From contig NZ_AUBU01000003.1 in the NCBI RefSeq assembly GCF_000429405.1, forward strand, positions 434,001 through 498,000: a DNA stretch of 64,000 nt, written 5' to 3'. This DNA comes from Algoriphagus marincola DSM 16067. GTDB taxonomy: Bacteria > Bacteroidota > Bacteroidia > Cytophagales > Cyclobacteriaceae. Positions 1-10,494 of this stretch are shown one piece after another. The notes beneath the pieces are model-generated. The model saw only the letters and a program-made list of their open reading frames with translations. It did no database searches and was not told where the DNA came from. A program made the translations under genes and the position numbers. The first letter of the stretch is position 1. Every line of letters begins with the position of its first letter.

Positions 1-1982
1 TCTCGAAGGTTGAAAGCCAAAATATTCATCAGTTGCTTTTCCAAGAGAGGAGATTCTACTTTGAAAAGGCTCTCAAGACGCTTATCAAAACTCCGCACCA
101 TCATATCTGCACTGCCGGCATAGGTTCTGGTATTTCCATTATTATGAAAATGATAAATCCTAGAGTGCTCCAAGAAATCCCCAACGATAGATATCACCTC
201 AATATTTTCACTAAGTCCTACCCTGCCTGGTCTGAGGCAGCAGATTCCTCGTACGACTAGCTTCACTGTCACTCCAGATTGAGAAGCTCTATATAGCGCA
301 TAAATCGTCTCTGAATCTTCCAAGGAATTCACTTTGATAAATATTCCCGCTGGCAATCCATTTCGAGCATTTTCTGCCTCCTGCTCTATGAAGTGGATGA
401 GCTGATTTCGCATATCTCTCGGCGCCGTGATCAGGTTTTGATAGTTAGTCGGCATCGAATGTCCTGTGATTACATTAAAAAACTCAGACACATCATTTGC
501 CAAGACCTCATTTGTGGTCAATAGCCCAATGTCTGTATAAAGTCTAGCAGTATCCTCATTGTAATTTCCAGAACCTAAATGAACAAACCTTGTGATTTTT
601 TCCCCATCCTTTTTGACTATCAAGAGTAGCTTGGTATGCGTCTTCAGGTGAGTAATTCCATAAATCACAAAACAACCGGCTTTCTGAAGTCTTTTGGCTT
701 CTCGAATATTATTCTCTTCATCAAATCTAGCCTTCACTTCAAAAAGAACAGAGACGTGCTTACCATTTTCGGCTGCTCTGAGTAAGGCTTTAGTGATTTG
801 ACTATCCTTGGCCAATCGATAAATAGTCATTTTGATAGCCATCACCCCTGGATCATCCGCTGCCTTTTCGATTAGATCCAATATAGAATCAATGTTGTTG
901 TATGGATGGTGAAGCAGTATATCTTTCTGCTTCAGCGTATCGAATATATCTGCGTTTCCTTCATCTTGGTAAGATAAAGGCTTTACTGGAGCCGGCATCT
1001 GTGGCAATCGGTCACGAAACTGCTTGTTGCCCACAATCTGCCAAAGTCCTGTGAAATCGATCATACTTTCGCGCTTGACATGAAAAACAGAGTCTGAGCC
1101 TAATTTCCACCGCTCCAGAAGAGAATTCAGCATCCATTTACTGTAGCCTTCTTCGATTTCAATCTTCACCACTCGACCAGTCTTTCGCTCCATCAGCTTT
1201 CGCTTTACCTCTTCGAGAAAATTGGCATCCATGTCCTCACTCTCTTCAAGCGTAAAGTCTCCATTTCGAGTAATTCTGAAAAGGCTGATAGACTGAATGT
1301 CCACATTTCGAAATAACGAAACGATATTTTCACGAATCACTTCTTCAATAGGCACCAAAAACAAGGTATTTCCCCGCTCCACTTCAAAGAATCTTGGAAT
1401 ATTAGCAGGGATCTGAACAAAGGAAAGTTTACGCATGTCCTTCCTTTCACCCGGTGTAGTAGTCACGACCCCAAAGATCAACAACTTATTCATCAAGATC
1501 GGAAAAGTACGATACCCGTCATAAACCATTGGGGTCAACATCGGATAAATCGCCCGGTCAAAATATTGTTTCACCTTTTTTCGCTCTCCGTCGGTGAGTT
1601 TGGATGTATTGCATAAAGCGATGCCTTCATTGGGCAAGGCTGGTAAGATAGAATTCAGAAAATGCTCGTGCTGGGCATGATGAAAGTTTTGACATTCTTC
1701 CATCATGGTAGCTTTGAAAGGCTCCTCCCTTAATCCTGAGTAATCAATCCGTTCTTTGTCATAATCGAGGTAATTGTAAAGTGATCCTACTCGGATCATA
1801 AAAAACTCATCCAAGTTTGATGCAGTAATGGCCAGAAACTTGAGCTTTTCGAAAATCGAGCGATGATCTTTTTTAGACTGATCCAATACTCGGTCATTAA
1901 ATTTCATCCAGCTTAAATCTCTACTGATCAAATCACTTTTGTGAATCACTGAATCAAATCGCTCTCGGACTGCTTGTTTCAT
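1..1982 (-). CDS. ppk1: Polyphosphate kinase 1, 3' end cut by window
   Basis: Polymerises the gamma phosphate of ATP into inorganic polyphosphate through a phosphohistidine intermediate. I translated the minus strand by hand from an ATG at 1982. About 660 residues stay open to the window edge, against roughly 690-720 for the family, so only a short C-terminal piece is missing. The N-terminal domain carries NLDEFFMIRVGSL. The catalytic domains hold KTHTKL with His449, the expected counterpart of the E. coli autophosphorylated His435, then HLGSGNYNEDTARLYTD, and FLEHSRIY with His606, the counterpart of E. coli His592. It precedes gyrB's 3' end on the same strand but is separated from it by gyrB's terminator, so it is probably transcribed separately. 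Confidence 0.95.
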   Translation of the reverse strand, partial: MKQAVRERFDSVIHKSDLISRDLSWMKFNDRVLDQSKKDHRSIFEKLKFLAITASNLDEFFMIRVGSLYNYLDYDKERIDYSGLREEPFKATMMEECQNFHHAQHEHFLNSILPALPNEGIALCNTSKLTDGERKKVKQYFDRAIYPMLTPMVYDGYRTFPILMNKLLIFGVVTTTPGERKDMRKLSFVQIPANIPRFFEVERGNTLFLVPIEEVIRENIVSLFRNVDIQSISLFRITRNGDFTLEESEDMDANFLEEVKRKLMERKTGRVVKIEIEEGYSKWMLNSLLERWKLGSDSVFHVKRESMIDFTGLWQIVGNKQFRDRLPQMPAPVKPLSYQDEGNADIFDTLKQKDILLHHPYNNIDSILDLIEKAADDPGVMAIKMTIYRLAKDSQITKALLRAAENGKHVSVLFEVKARFDEENNIREAKRLQKAGCFVIYGITHLKTHTKLLLIVKKDGEKITRFVHLGSGNYNEDTARLYTDIGLLTTNEVLANDVSEFFNVITGHSMPTNYQNLITAPRDMRNQLIHFIEQEAENARNGLPAGIFIKVNSLEDSETIYALYRASQSGVTVKLVVRGICCLRPGRVGLSENIEVISIVGDFLEHSRIYHFHNNGNTRTYAGSADMMVRSFDKRLESLFKVESPLLEKQLMNILAFNLR

Positions 1983-2110
1983 TTTTTACTGATTTTTTGA
2001 TGATGGGCCCTTTCCTCCCCAAATTTATCCACAAATGAATATTGATAATTGGCAAGAGCTTAAAAATAATATTTCTATGACAGGGCCTTGTTTATTTATT
2101 CATTAACAAA

Positions 2111-2133
2111 AAAGGGCTCTGATGGAGCCCTTC
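2111..2133 (-). terminator. Intrinsic terminator of gyrB
   Basis: A perfect 6-bp stem (2114-2119 with 2125-2130, GGGCTC/GAGCCC) closes a 5-nt loop. On the minus strand it is followed directly by six T residues, just downstream of the gyrB stop codon. Confidence 0.8.
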
Positions 2134-2142
2134 TGCGATGTT

Positions 2143-4443
<2,301 letters not shown>

Positions 4444-5193
4444 ATGAACATCACCTTAGCAGCAGAGTTGATCGGTCTTGACAAGATCATCAATTCAGAC
4501 CCGATCGCCATCACCTTCTTTATTGGTTACATGGCCATGTTTGCCTCCTCAGTATTCTTCTTTGTTGAGAGAGGTTCTGTAGATGGGAAGTGGAAAACTT
4601 CTCTATTGGTTTCCGGTCTCATCACCGGAATTGCGGCTGTACACTATTACTATATGCGGGACTTTTACCTGCAGACTGGTTCTAGTCCGACAGCTTTCCG
4701 TTATGTGGACTGGACTCTGACTGTTCCATTGATGTGCGTTGAGTTTTATCTACTTACCAAGCCATTTGGAGCAAAAGGAAGCACGCTTTTCAAATTGATC
4801 ATTGCTTCTTTAGTAATGCTTGTAACTGGTTACATTGGGGAAACTTCTGGTATTGAAAGTAACATCATGTGGGGTATTATTTCCACATTAGGTTATTTGT
4901 ACATCGTATATGAAGTATTCGCTGGTGACGTTGCAAAGCTTGCAAAAGAAAGCGACAGCCCTGCAATGGGAAGAGCAATGTTCTTATTGAAAATCTTCAT
5001 CACACTAGGATGGTCTATCTATCCAATCGGATACATGGTACTTCCTGGAAACCTACTTTCAGGTGCATTTGAAGTAAGTTCAATTGACCTATTCTACAAC
5101 CTTGCCGATGCTATCAACAAAATCGGATTTGGATTGGTAATCTACTATGTAGCTATTACTGAATCATCTAAAAACAAAACTGCCACTGCTTAA
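4444..5193 (+). CDS. Proteorhodopsin, light-driven proton pump
   Basis: Seven-helix retinal protein that pumps protons outward under light. Helix C reads RYVDWTLTVPLMCVEFY: Asp89, Thr93 and Glu100 form the DTE motif of proton pumps (acceptor Asp and donor Glu), so this is not an NDQ sodium pump. Met97 sits at the spectral-tuning position (GPR residue 105), where Met goes with green absorption. His67 matches the conserved helix B His of proteorhodopsins, and Lys226 in helix G (NKIGFG) is the retinal Schiff-base Lys. Gly144 (MWG-IIST) aligns by eye with Gly156 of xanthorhodopsin, the residue that opens the carotenoid-antenna fenestration. The gene is followed by crtY and blh on the same strand, which supply retinal. 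Length of 249 residues is normal. Confidence 0.95.
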   Translation: MNITLAAELIGLDKIINSDPIAITFFIGYMAMFASSVFFFVERGSVDGKWKTSLLVSGLITGIAAVHYYYMRDFYLQTGSSPTAFRYVDWTLTVPLMCVEFYLLTKPFGAKGSTLFKLIIASLVMLVTGYIGETSGIESNIMWGIISTLGYLYIVYEVFAGDVAKLAKESDSPAMGRAMFLLKIFITLGWSIYPIGYMVLPGNLLSGAFEVSSIDLFYNLADAINKIGFGLVIYYVAITESSKNKTATA

Positions 5194-5201
5194 TCAGATT
5201 C

Positions 5202-5225
5202 GCCTCTCCCTTCACGGGGAGAGGC
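5202..5225 (+). terminator. Hairpin between rhodopsin and crtY
   Basis: A perfect 9-bp stem (5202-5210 with 5217-5225, GCCTCTCCC/GGGAGAGGC) with a 6-nt loop lies 8 bp after the rhodopsin stop. It is followed by TAATTTATG, a poor T-tract, so it is more likely a partial terminator or mRNA 3'-end stabiliser than a full stop. It would let rhodopsin mRNA accumulate above the downstream enzyme messages. Confidence 0.6.
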
Positions 5226-5238
5226 TAATTTATGCACT

Positions 5239-6378
5239 ATGGTTCACTATGACTACATATTTGCCGGAGGAGGTTGTGCAGCATACAGCATGCTCTTTTA
5301 CCTTTCGAAAAGTAAATTGAAGTCAAAGCGAATTTTGATCATCGATCCCATGGGCGATGACTTCCCAAACAAAACCTGGTGCTATTGGGCAAAAAGTCCA
5401 CTTGAAATTCAGCCAAAGTCTGAAACCAAATTTTGGAACAAGCTAAACCTCTCCAAAAATGGAAGCAAATTGATACTTCCACTAGGGGAATTAAATTACT
5501 ATCACATTGAGGCTGGCAATTTTTTCAAAGAACTGAAAGCCTATTTCTCTAGTATCCCTTCTATTACCTTCTTAGAAAGAAAAATAACAAACATCTCCCC
5601 TGCTTCTCAAAATTTTGAGATCGAAACAGATTCAGGAGAATCATTCACTTGTGATTATTTACTAGATTCTAGGTTGGAAGAAGGTGACTTTCAAAATCAA
5701 AAAATCCTTAAGCAGCAATTTGTCGGCTGGAAAATAAAAACGGAACAACCTTTCTTCGATGATTCTGCTGTCACCCTGATGGATATTTTACCTCAGGATC
5801 AAAAAAACTTCTCGTTCGGATACATTTTACCTTACGACTCCAAGCATGCCTTGGTAGAATATACAGCGTATTCGGAGAAAGCTATTCCTAAAGAAAATCT
5901 TAAAGCTTCTCTTGATTCATATTTAGAAAAGCACCTTCAAAATGTGGATTATTCGGTATACTTTGAAGAGACCGGAGCGATCCCCATGAGCACACAGTAT
6001 AAAACGGTTCAGACTCATGAAAGATGGATTCCCATCGGGACACGAGCTGGCTGGTCAAGACCTTCCACTGGTTATACTTTTCAATTTATCCAGGAACATT
6101 GCCAAAAGCTCGTCAATGAGCTGGAATCAGAGGTAGCACTTTCCAAAAAATCAATTCCCAGCAGGCATTTTTTCTACGATAACATCCTGCTAAACATTGC
6201 AAAAAAATGGCCCGAGCAGCTGGAAAACGTCTTCTTTGACTTATTTACCGTCAATTCCACAGAAAATGTCCTGCGCTTCCTTCAAGCCAAAACCTCATTT
6301 TGGGAGGAAATCAATCTCTTACGAAAAGTACGATTTGCCCCTTACCTCAAAAGCCTCTGGTACTATGAGAAGCACTGA
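5239..6378 (+). CDS. crtY: Lycopene beta-cyclase
   Basis: Flavoprotein that cyclises both ends of lycopene to give beta-carotene, the precursor of retinal. The 379-residue protein opens with DYIFAGGGCAAYS (residues 5-17), a nucleotide-binding loop typical of the CrtY/LCY family, followed by a conserved NKTWCYW segment near residue 44. Late motifs include GTRAGWSRPSTGYTF near residue 271 and a C-terminal ENVLRFL. The ATG at 5239 is 13 bp past the hairpin that follows the rhodopsin gene, and the stop overlaps the blh start by 14 bp, indicating translational coupling. Lycopene-producing genes (crtE, crtB, crtI) are not in this window and must lie elsewhere. Confidence 0.92.
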   Translation: MVHYDYIFAGGGCAAYSMLFYLSKSKLKSKRILIIDPMGDDFPNKTWCYWAKSPLEIQPKSETKFWNKLNLSKNGSKLILPLGELNYYHIEAGNFFKELKAYFSSIPSITFLERKITNISPASQNFEIETDSGESFTCDYLLDSRLEEGDFQNQKILKQQFVGWKIKTEQPFFDDSAVTLMDILPQDQKNFSFGYILPYDSKHALVEYTAYSEKAIPKENLKASLDSYLEKHLQNVDYSVYFEETGAIPMSTQYKTVQTHERWIPIGTRAGWSRPSTGYTFQFIQEHCQKLVNELESEVALSKKSIPSRHFFYDNILLNIAKKWPEQLENVFFDLFTVNSTENVLRFLQAKTSFWEEINLLRKVRFAPYLKSLWYYEKH

Positions 6379-7249
6379 GTCTTTGTTCAAAATATTGGGA
6401 TTGGTGGTTTGTTTGAGCTTTTCACTGATCCCAGAACTACCACAATATATTGAGTTTGGATTTGCGGGCTTGGTTTTATTATTCGTTGGAATCCCACATG
6501 GAGCCATTGATCACTTAACCTCCCAACCAACGATTGATTTTAAGGGATTGATTGTTTTTCTAGTTCGTTATTTGTCCCTAATCGGTGCTTATCTAGTCGT
6601 TTGGTACTTTCTGCCACAAGTAGCACTCGTGATTTTTCTCACCTTCTCGGCTTACCATTTTGGTCAAACACATTTTCTGAAAATTGAAAATTCGGATGTT
6701 CGAAGTAAAATCTTATTCATCACTCGGGGATCTTTTTTCCTTTCTGTGATCTTATTTGGAGATTTTCAAATGACAGCTTTCATTTTGGACCCCATTGTCG
6801 ATGTATCCTATCTGGAAACTTATTCCTTTGGTGTGATGGGGGTTTCCCTGATTTTGACATTAAGTATCGAATATTGGACTTTCCGAAAAATCAAATTCGA
6901 GAGTTTGGTAGACCTTGTCATTTTGGCACCGCTTCTATACATGGCTCCACTTTTTATCAGTTTTGTGGTCTACTTTGGATTTTGGCATGCCTTACCTAGC
7001 ATGAGACTAGAATACGAATTCTTGAACCGCTTTCCCCAATACAATAGCCTTCTCAAATTCGTCAAACAATTAATTCCCTTTACCCTTTTAAGCCTAGTTG
7101 GAATCTCCGGTTTATTACTTTTTGGAATGCGATTCTTGGATCAAAGTGAGCTTTTACTTCTGTTTTTTATTTTGATCTCCCTAATCTCTTTTCCCCATGT
7201 ATTTTACATGGATCACTTTATCAAAAAATTCAAAACTGCCCGGTACTAA
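6365..7249 (+). CDS. blh: Brp/Blh family beta-carotene 15,15'-dioxygenase
   Basis: Integral membrane, iron-dependent enzyme that cleaves beta-carotene into two retinal molecules for the rhodopsin. I start it at the ATG at 6365, inside the last codons of crtY; the frame stays open further upstream but only within crtY. The 294-residue protein is mostly hydrophobic helices. Candidate iron ligands are seen in GIPHGAIDH (His45, His50), YHFGQTH (His98, His103), FWHALPSMR and FPHVFYMDH, the spread histidine pattern of the Brp/Blh family. Its stop overlaps the stop of the convergent CoA-binding gene by 20 bp. Together with the rhodopsin and crtY it completes a self-contained retinal cassette downstream of lycopene. 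Confidence 0.92.
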   Translation: MRSTESLFKILGLVVCLSFSLIPELPQYIEFGFAGLVLLFVGIPHGAIDHLTSQPTIDFKGLIVFLVRYLSLIGAYLVVWYFLPQVALVIFLTFSAYHFGQTHFLKIENSDVRSKILFITRGSFFLSVILFGDFQMTAFILDPIVDVSYLETYSFGVMGVSLILTLSIEYWTFRKIKFESLVDLVILAPLLYMAPLFISFVVYFGFWHALPSMRLEYEFLNRFPQYNSLLKFVKQLIPFTLLSLVGISGLLLFGMRFLDQSELLLLFFILISLISFPHVFYMDHFIKKFKTARY

Positions 7250-7604
7250 GCATCACTAGATTACAGGCAAACAAAACCTCAATTCCTTCATTTTTCGCTT
7301 TTTGAGCAAATTCCATATTCTCTGTTCCAGGATTAAAAATGATACGCTGCGGTTTCAATGAAATCAAATAATCTATCCATTCACCCTGATTTTGAGGACC
7401 AATGTATAAAGTGATGGTATGGATCTCGCCTAAAGGTGGTTTTTCACGAAGGTCTAAAATTTTCTTTCCAAATACCTGACCCGATTTGATTCCGATGGGG
7501 ATAAACTCAATCCCTTTTTCATAAAAAAGCTGGGCTGCCGAATAAGCATATCTAGAAGGATTGGTTGTGGCACCAACGATTAAGGTAATTTTCTTTTCAG
7601 ACAT
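7230..7604 (-). CDS. CoA-binding domain protein (YccU-like)
   Basis: Small Rossmann-fold protein of the CoA-binding family found fused to, or apart from, acyl-CoA synthetases; its exact role is unknown. The 124-residue protein from the ATG at 7604 opens with KKITLIVGATTNPSRYAY, a glycine-rich nucleotide loop, and later has FNPGTEN, the typical end-of-strand motif. The frame is open 24 codons upstream, but that part overlaps glsB, so the ATG is preferred; it overlaps the glsB 3' end by 8 bp. Placement suggests it is the last gene of the glsA-glsB transcription unit. Confidence 0.8.
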   Translation of the reverse strand: MSEKKITLIVGATTNPSRYAYSAAQLFYEKGIEFIPIGIKSGQVFGKKILDLREKPPLGEIHTITLYIGPQNQGEWIDYLISLKPQRIIFNPGTENMEFAQKAKNEGIEVLFACNLVMLSTGQF

Positions 7605-8562
7605 CTCTTGATCCAAATTCTCTATCCCGCTCGAAGGTATCCATGTGTCTATGCTTTTTGGATTCGTAGATATCATCCAAAGTAATCAAAATACCAGTCT
7701 CCTCGACTTCCCCAAACTCGTCATTCAAAGCCGTACCAAATGTCATCATGGTGGGAGAAAGATTCATATACGTATTGATCAAAGGCGGGATATTTTCACC
7801 ATAAGACCGGACTCGTGAATTCAACAACTTGTAGCCTTCCTTGTAATCCAATCCATTAAATGGATCAGGACCTGTACCAATATGAGTATCGTATGTAAGT
7901 GTCTTTTCCTTCTTTGGGTTGACTAGGTTGTTTTTATCCGGAAAATAATGATTCAGAAAAACAAGCAACAAATCTCTCGCCTCCCTGTGATAATGGGGAT
8001 ACATCGTCACCTTGCCAAATAGATATTTGACATCAGGATGGAGCAGAACGACCGCTCCAAGCCCATCCCAAAGATTATCTAAGCTAAATATCCCTTTTCG
8101 ATTATCGATGCTGGGTTGGTATTTAGGCTGCACAAACGACCTTCCTAATTCAATGGTGTAGGGCAGGTAATTTTTCACAAATTCATCTGAAAAGTCAAAA
8201 AGATGGAATGTCGAAAGATTGATATTTCCGCCTTCGGAAACGGCATTTTTGCAATGAATCAGCCGATATCCTGCTACGATTTCCTCATCTTCAGGATTCC
8301 AGGTGATCAGTTGCTCGTAGCAATTAGGACAAATATCATTTTCATCCAAGTCTAGACTCTTTCCTGTCCCGCCTCCTGCTGTTCGAAAAGTAAGTTCACG
8401 CAATCGCCCTATTTCTCGTACCACATTTGGCGAATTATGATGATTGACTAAATAGACTAGATTATTTCCATTGTTGGTATATCGTAAAAACCGATCAGGG
8501 CTAAGCTCTGACTTCAAAATCTCCTTATCTACTGCAGGAATAATCGCTTCTTCCTTACTCAT
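7597..8562 (-). CDS. glsB: Glycine N-acyltransferase, OlsB/GlsB-like
   Basis: Probably transfers a 3-hydroxy fatty acyl group from acyl-ACP to the amino group of glycine, the first step in glycine-lipid synthesis known from Bacteroides thetaiotaomicron GlsB (established for the family; substrate here inferred). The 321-residue protein has a GNAT-like fold: VREIGRLRELTFRTAGGGTG near residue 54, a core with YRLI and LGRSFVQPKYQ, and a later YPHYHREARDLL. It is preceded on the same strand by a PlsC-type acyltransferase that fits GlsA. An in-frame GTG six codons upstream is possible; I prefer the ATG at 8562. An alternative label is hemolysin-like or ornithine-lipid acyltransferase. Confidence 0.8.
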   Translation of the reverse strand: MSKEEAIIPAVDKEILKSELSPDRFLRYTNNGNNLVYLVNHHNSPNVVREIGRLRELTFRTAGGGTGKSLDLDENDICPNCYEQLITWNPEDEEIVAGYRLIHCKNAVSEGGNINLSTFHLFDFSDEFVKNYLPYTIELGRSFVQPKYQPSIDNRKGIFSLDNLWDGLGAVVLLHPDVKYLFGKVTMYPHYHREARDLLLVFLNHYFPDKNNLVNPKKEKTLTYDTHIGTGPDPFNGLDYKEGYKLLNSRVRSYGENIPPLINTYMNLSPTMMTFGTALNDEFGEVEETGILITLDDIYESKKHRHMDTFERDREFGSRDV

Positions 8563-8638
8563 TTTTTGCTCCAGTTTCACCTGTTTGTAAATTCATTTTC
8601 AGACCGTCGTCTACTAATATGAAGCAAGCTGTTGATTG

Positions 8639-9481
8639 TTAGCTTTTTTGCTTCGCGTGGTGATTTTTACCTTCTCCGATTTGGTACACCCTTTTCTTTA
8701 AATCTCCTGCCCAATAAATATCTGAATGTTCATCCGACAACTCCATGAAAGAAACCACATCACCCAGATGGATCGTCACTTTCTGACCTCGTTGTTTATA
8801 CATTTCATCAGGCAAATAAAACATTTCTAAATTAGCTTTTATCCCCAGTTTTTTTCGCCAACTCGCGAGATTATAAAAGAATTTAGAATTTTTACCTTCA
8901 ATAAAACAAAGAATAATGTTTTTCTTATTCTTTTTCGCCTTGTTGACAAAACTCTTTCTCCAAGTCAAATCCCTCACTCCTTCTTCTGACTTTCTTGAGA
9001 CTAAGCCTGCCGGAAAAATCAAAACCACACCATCTCCCGAATAGGCTTCATCGATTTTCTTCATGGTATCTGCCGAATTCCGTCCATGTTTATTCACAGG
9101 AATAAACAAGGGGTCAAAATTATCAAAAGTCATGAGTAGGTCATTGACCAAAAACCTAAAATCCTTCCGATATCTCCCGATGGCATGCATCAGTGCTATC
9201 CCATCCATCCCACCAAGGGGATGATTGGCAGCTATGATGATTCCTCCTGATTTGGGAATCTTCTCAGCACCCTTCAACTCCACATCCAGCTCAAACTCTT
9301 TGACCAGTGCATCTACAAAATCAAGCCCTTTGAGATGTCCGATACGGGCCATGACTGAATTCATCCAAGATTCATGCGTGACATTTTTGATATAAGAAAG
9401 TAAAAAGCCCGGCATCCACTTGAGGAGTTTTGGGTTTTTGGAATGAATAGCCTTCTCGATATCGATAAGTTTTTTCGACAT
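8639..9481 (-). CDS. glsA: PlsC-type O-acyltransferase, GlsA-like
   Basis: Lysophospholipid acyltransferase-family protein that would esterify the 3-hydroxy group of N-acyl glycine, completing a glycine lipid. The 280-residue protein has the HX4D acyltransferase signature in ANHPLGGMDG (near residue 86), a PLFIPVNK segment near residue 125, and the FPAG motif near residue 158, followed by a basic C-terminal half. It has no clear membrane-spanning helix, in keeping with a peripheral enzyme. It lies 76 bp upstream of glsB on the same strand. The general PlsC family could also acylate other lysolipids; the glsB neighbour is what points to glycine lipids. Confidence 0.78.
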   Translation of the reverse strand: MSKKLIDIEKAIHSKNPKLLKWMPGFLLSYIKNVTHESWMNSVMARIGHLKGLDFVDALVKEFELDVELKGAEKIPKSGGIIIAANHPLGGMDGIALMHAIGRYRKDFRFLVNDLLMTFDNFDPLFIPVNKHGRNSADTMKKIDEAYSGDGVVLIFPAGLVSRKSEEGVRDLTWRKSFVNKAKKNKKNIILCFIEGKNSKFFYNLASWRKKLGIKANLEMFYLPDEMYKQRGQKVTIHLGDVVSFMELSDEHSDIYWAGDLKKRVYQIGEGKNHHAKQKS

Positions 9482-9632
9482 GAATTTTAGAATTAGCGGG
9501 ATTTAAGAGTTGGTCAGTTGGAAAAATACAATTTCTCATTTAAAAAATAAGCATAGCCAAAACAATATTAGCCTCAGCTTCATTCATCTAATTGAGTACC
9601 AAATGAGTATTTTTTATAAAATTAAAACTAAT

Positions 9633-10460
9633 ATGATCACAGTACTAACAGGAAGCACTTCAGGCATAGGATACGAAACGCTAAAAGGTCTACTTGACCA
9701 TTCTGAAGTGTTTATTCTGCCAGTGCGAAATTTAGAGAAGGCTGAATCCAAACTGGCCAAATTTCCATCTCGTGAAAAATTCAAACTATATGAATTTGAC
9801 CTTGCGGACCTCGAATCGGTGAAGGCAGCAAGCCAAAAAATCAACAAGGAGTTTCCGAAGATCGATTTGATGATCAATAATGCAGGTGGGATGTTTCCCG
9901 GAGGAAAGAAAAATAACAAGGGCCTGGACATGACTTTTACTGTCAATCATTTGGGTCATTTCTTGCTAACTCATCAGCTTCTCCCCTCCCTCATCAAAGG
10001 AAAAGCAAAAGTCATCCAAGTGAGCTCAGAAGCTCACCGATTGGGAAAATTCAGATCCAATGACATTGGTCTTTCAAGTGTAAGCAGTACCATCACAGCC
10101 TATGGAGAAGCCAAACTCTACAATATTTTGATGGCAAAAGAACTAGCAAATCGGTATGGAAAAGAAGGGATTACAGCTTTTAGTCTCCACCCTGGTGCGG
10201 TAAAAACAGCCTTTGGATCAGAAACGGATCCTATTACAAAAGCAATTATTCGGGCCACACAGTTGTTTTTTATCTCAGCACAGAAAGGGGCCGAAAACTC
10301 ACTTTTCCTGGCAAAAACTGATTCAACCAAATTGAAAAACGGAGGCTATTACGTGAGGAAGAAACTGAAGAGTCCGAATTCTGCAGGTCTTAGCGCTAGC
10401 AATGCCGAAGAACTCTGGGAATTCAGTGAAAAGACCCTCGAAAAGTTGGGACTGATCTAA
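9633..10460 (+). CDS. Short-chain dehydrogenase/reductase
   Basis: NAD(P)-dependent oxidoreductase of the classical SDR superfamily, resembling retinol-dehydrogenase-like members; substrate unknown. The 275-residue protein starts MITVLTGSTSGIG, giving the TGxxxGIG cofactor loop, followed by NNAG near residue 83, a catalytic Ser in VSSEAH and the YGEAK (YxxxK) pair. The ATG at 9633 puts the cofactor loop at the N-terminus as usual. In-frame ATG and TTG codons upstream (9603, 9510) would add an unusual basic extension and are less likely. It is divergent from glsA. Although it sits within a few kilobases of a retinal cassette, no evidence here links it to retinal reduction. Confidence 0.85.
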   Translation: MITVLTGSTSGIGYETLKGLLDHSEVFILPVRNLEKAESKLAKFPSREKFKLYEFDLADLESVKAASQKINKEFPKIDLMINNAGGMFPGGKKNNKGLDMTFTVNHLGHFLLTHQLLPSLIKGKAKVIQVSSEAHRLGKFRSNDIGLSSVSSTITAYGEAKLYNILMAKELANRYGKEGITAFSLHPGAVKTAFGSETDPITKAIIRATQLFFISAQKGAENSLFLAKTDSTKLKNGGYYVRKKLKSPNSAGLSASNAEELWEFSEKTLEKLGLI

Positions 10461-10494
10461 AACCCTTACTTTTGTCCTCAGATTTTGACAAAAC

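Noticed and set aside
4444..5193. Sodium- or chloride-pumping rhodopsin
   Set aside because: The helix C motif is Asp-Thr-Glu (residues 89, 93, 100), the proton-pump set, not NDQ or NTQ.
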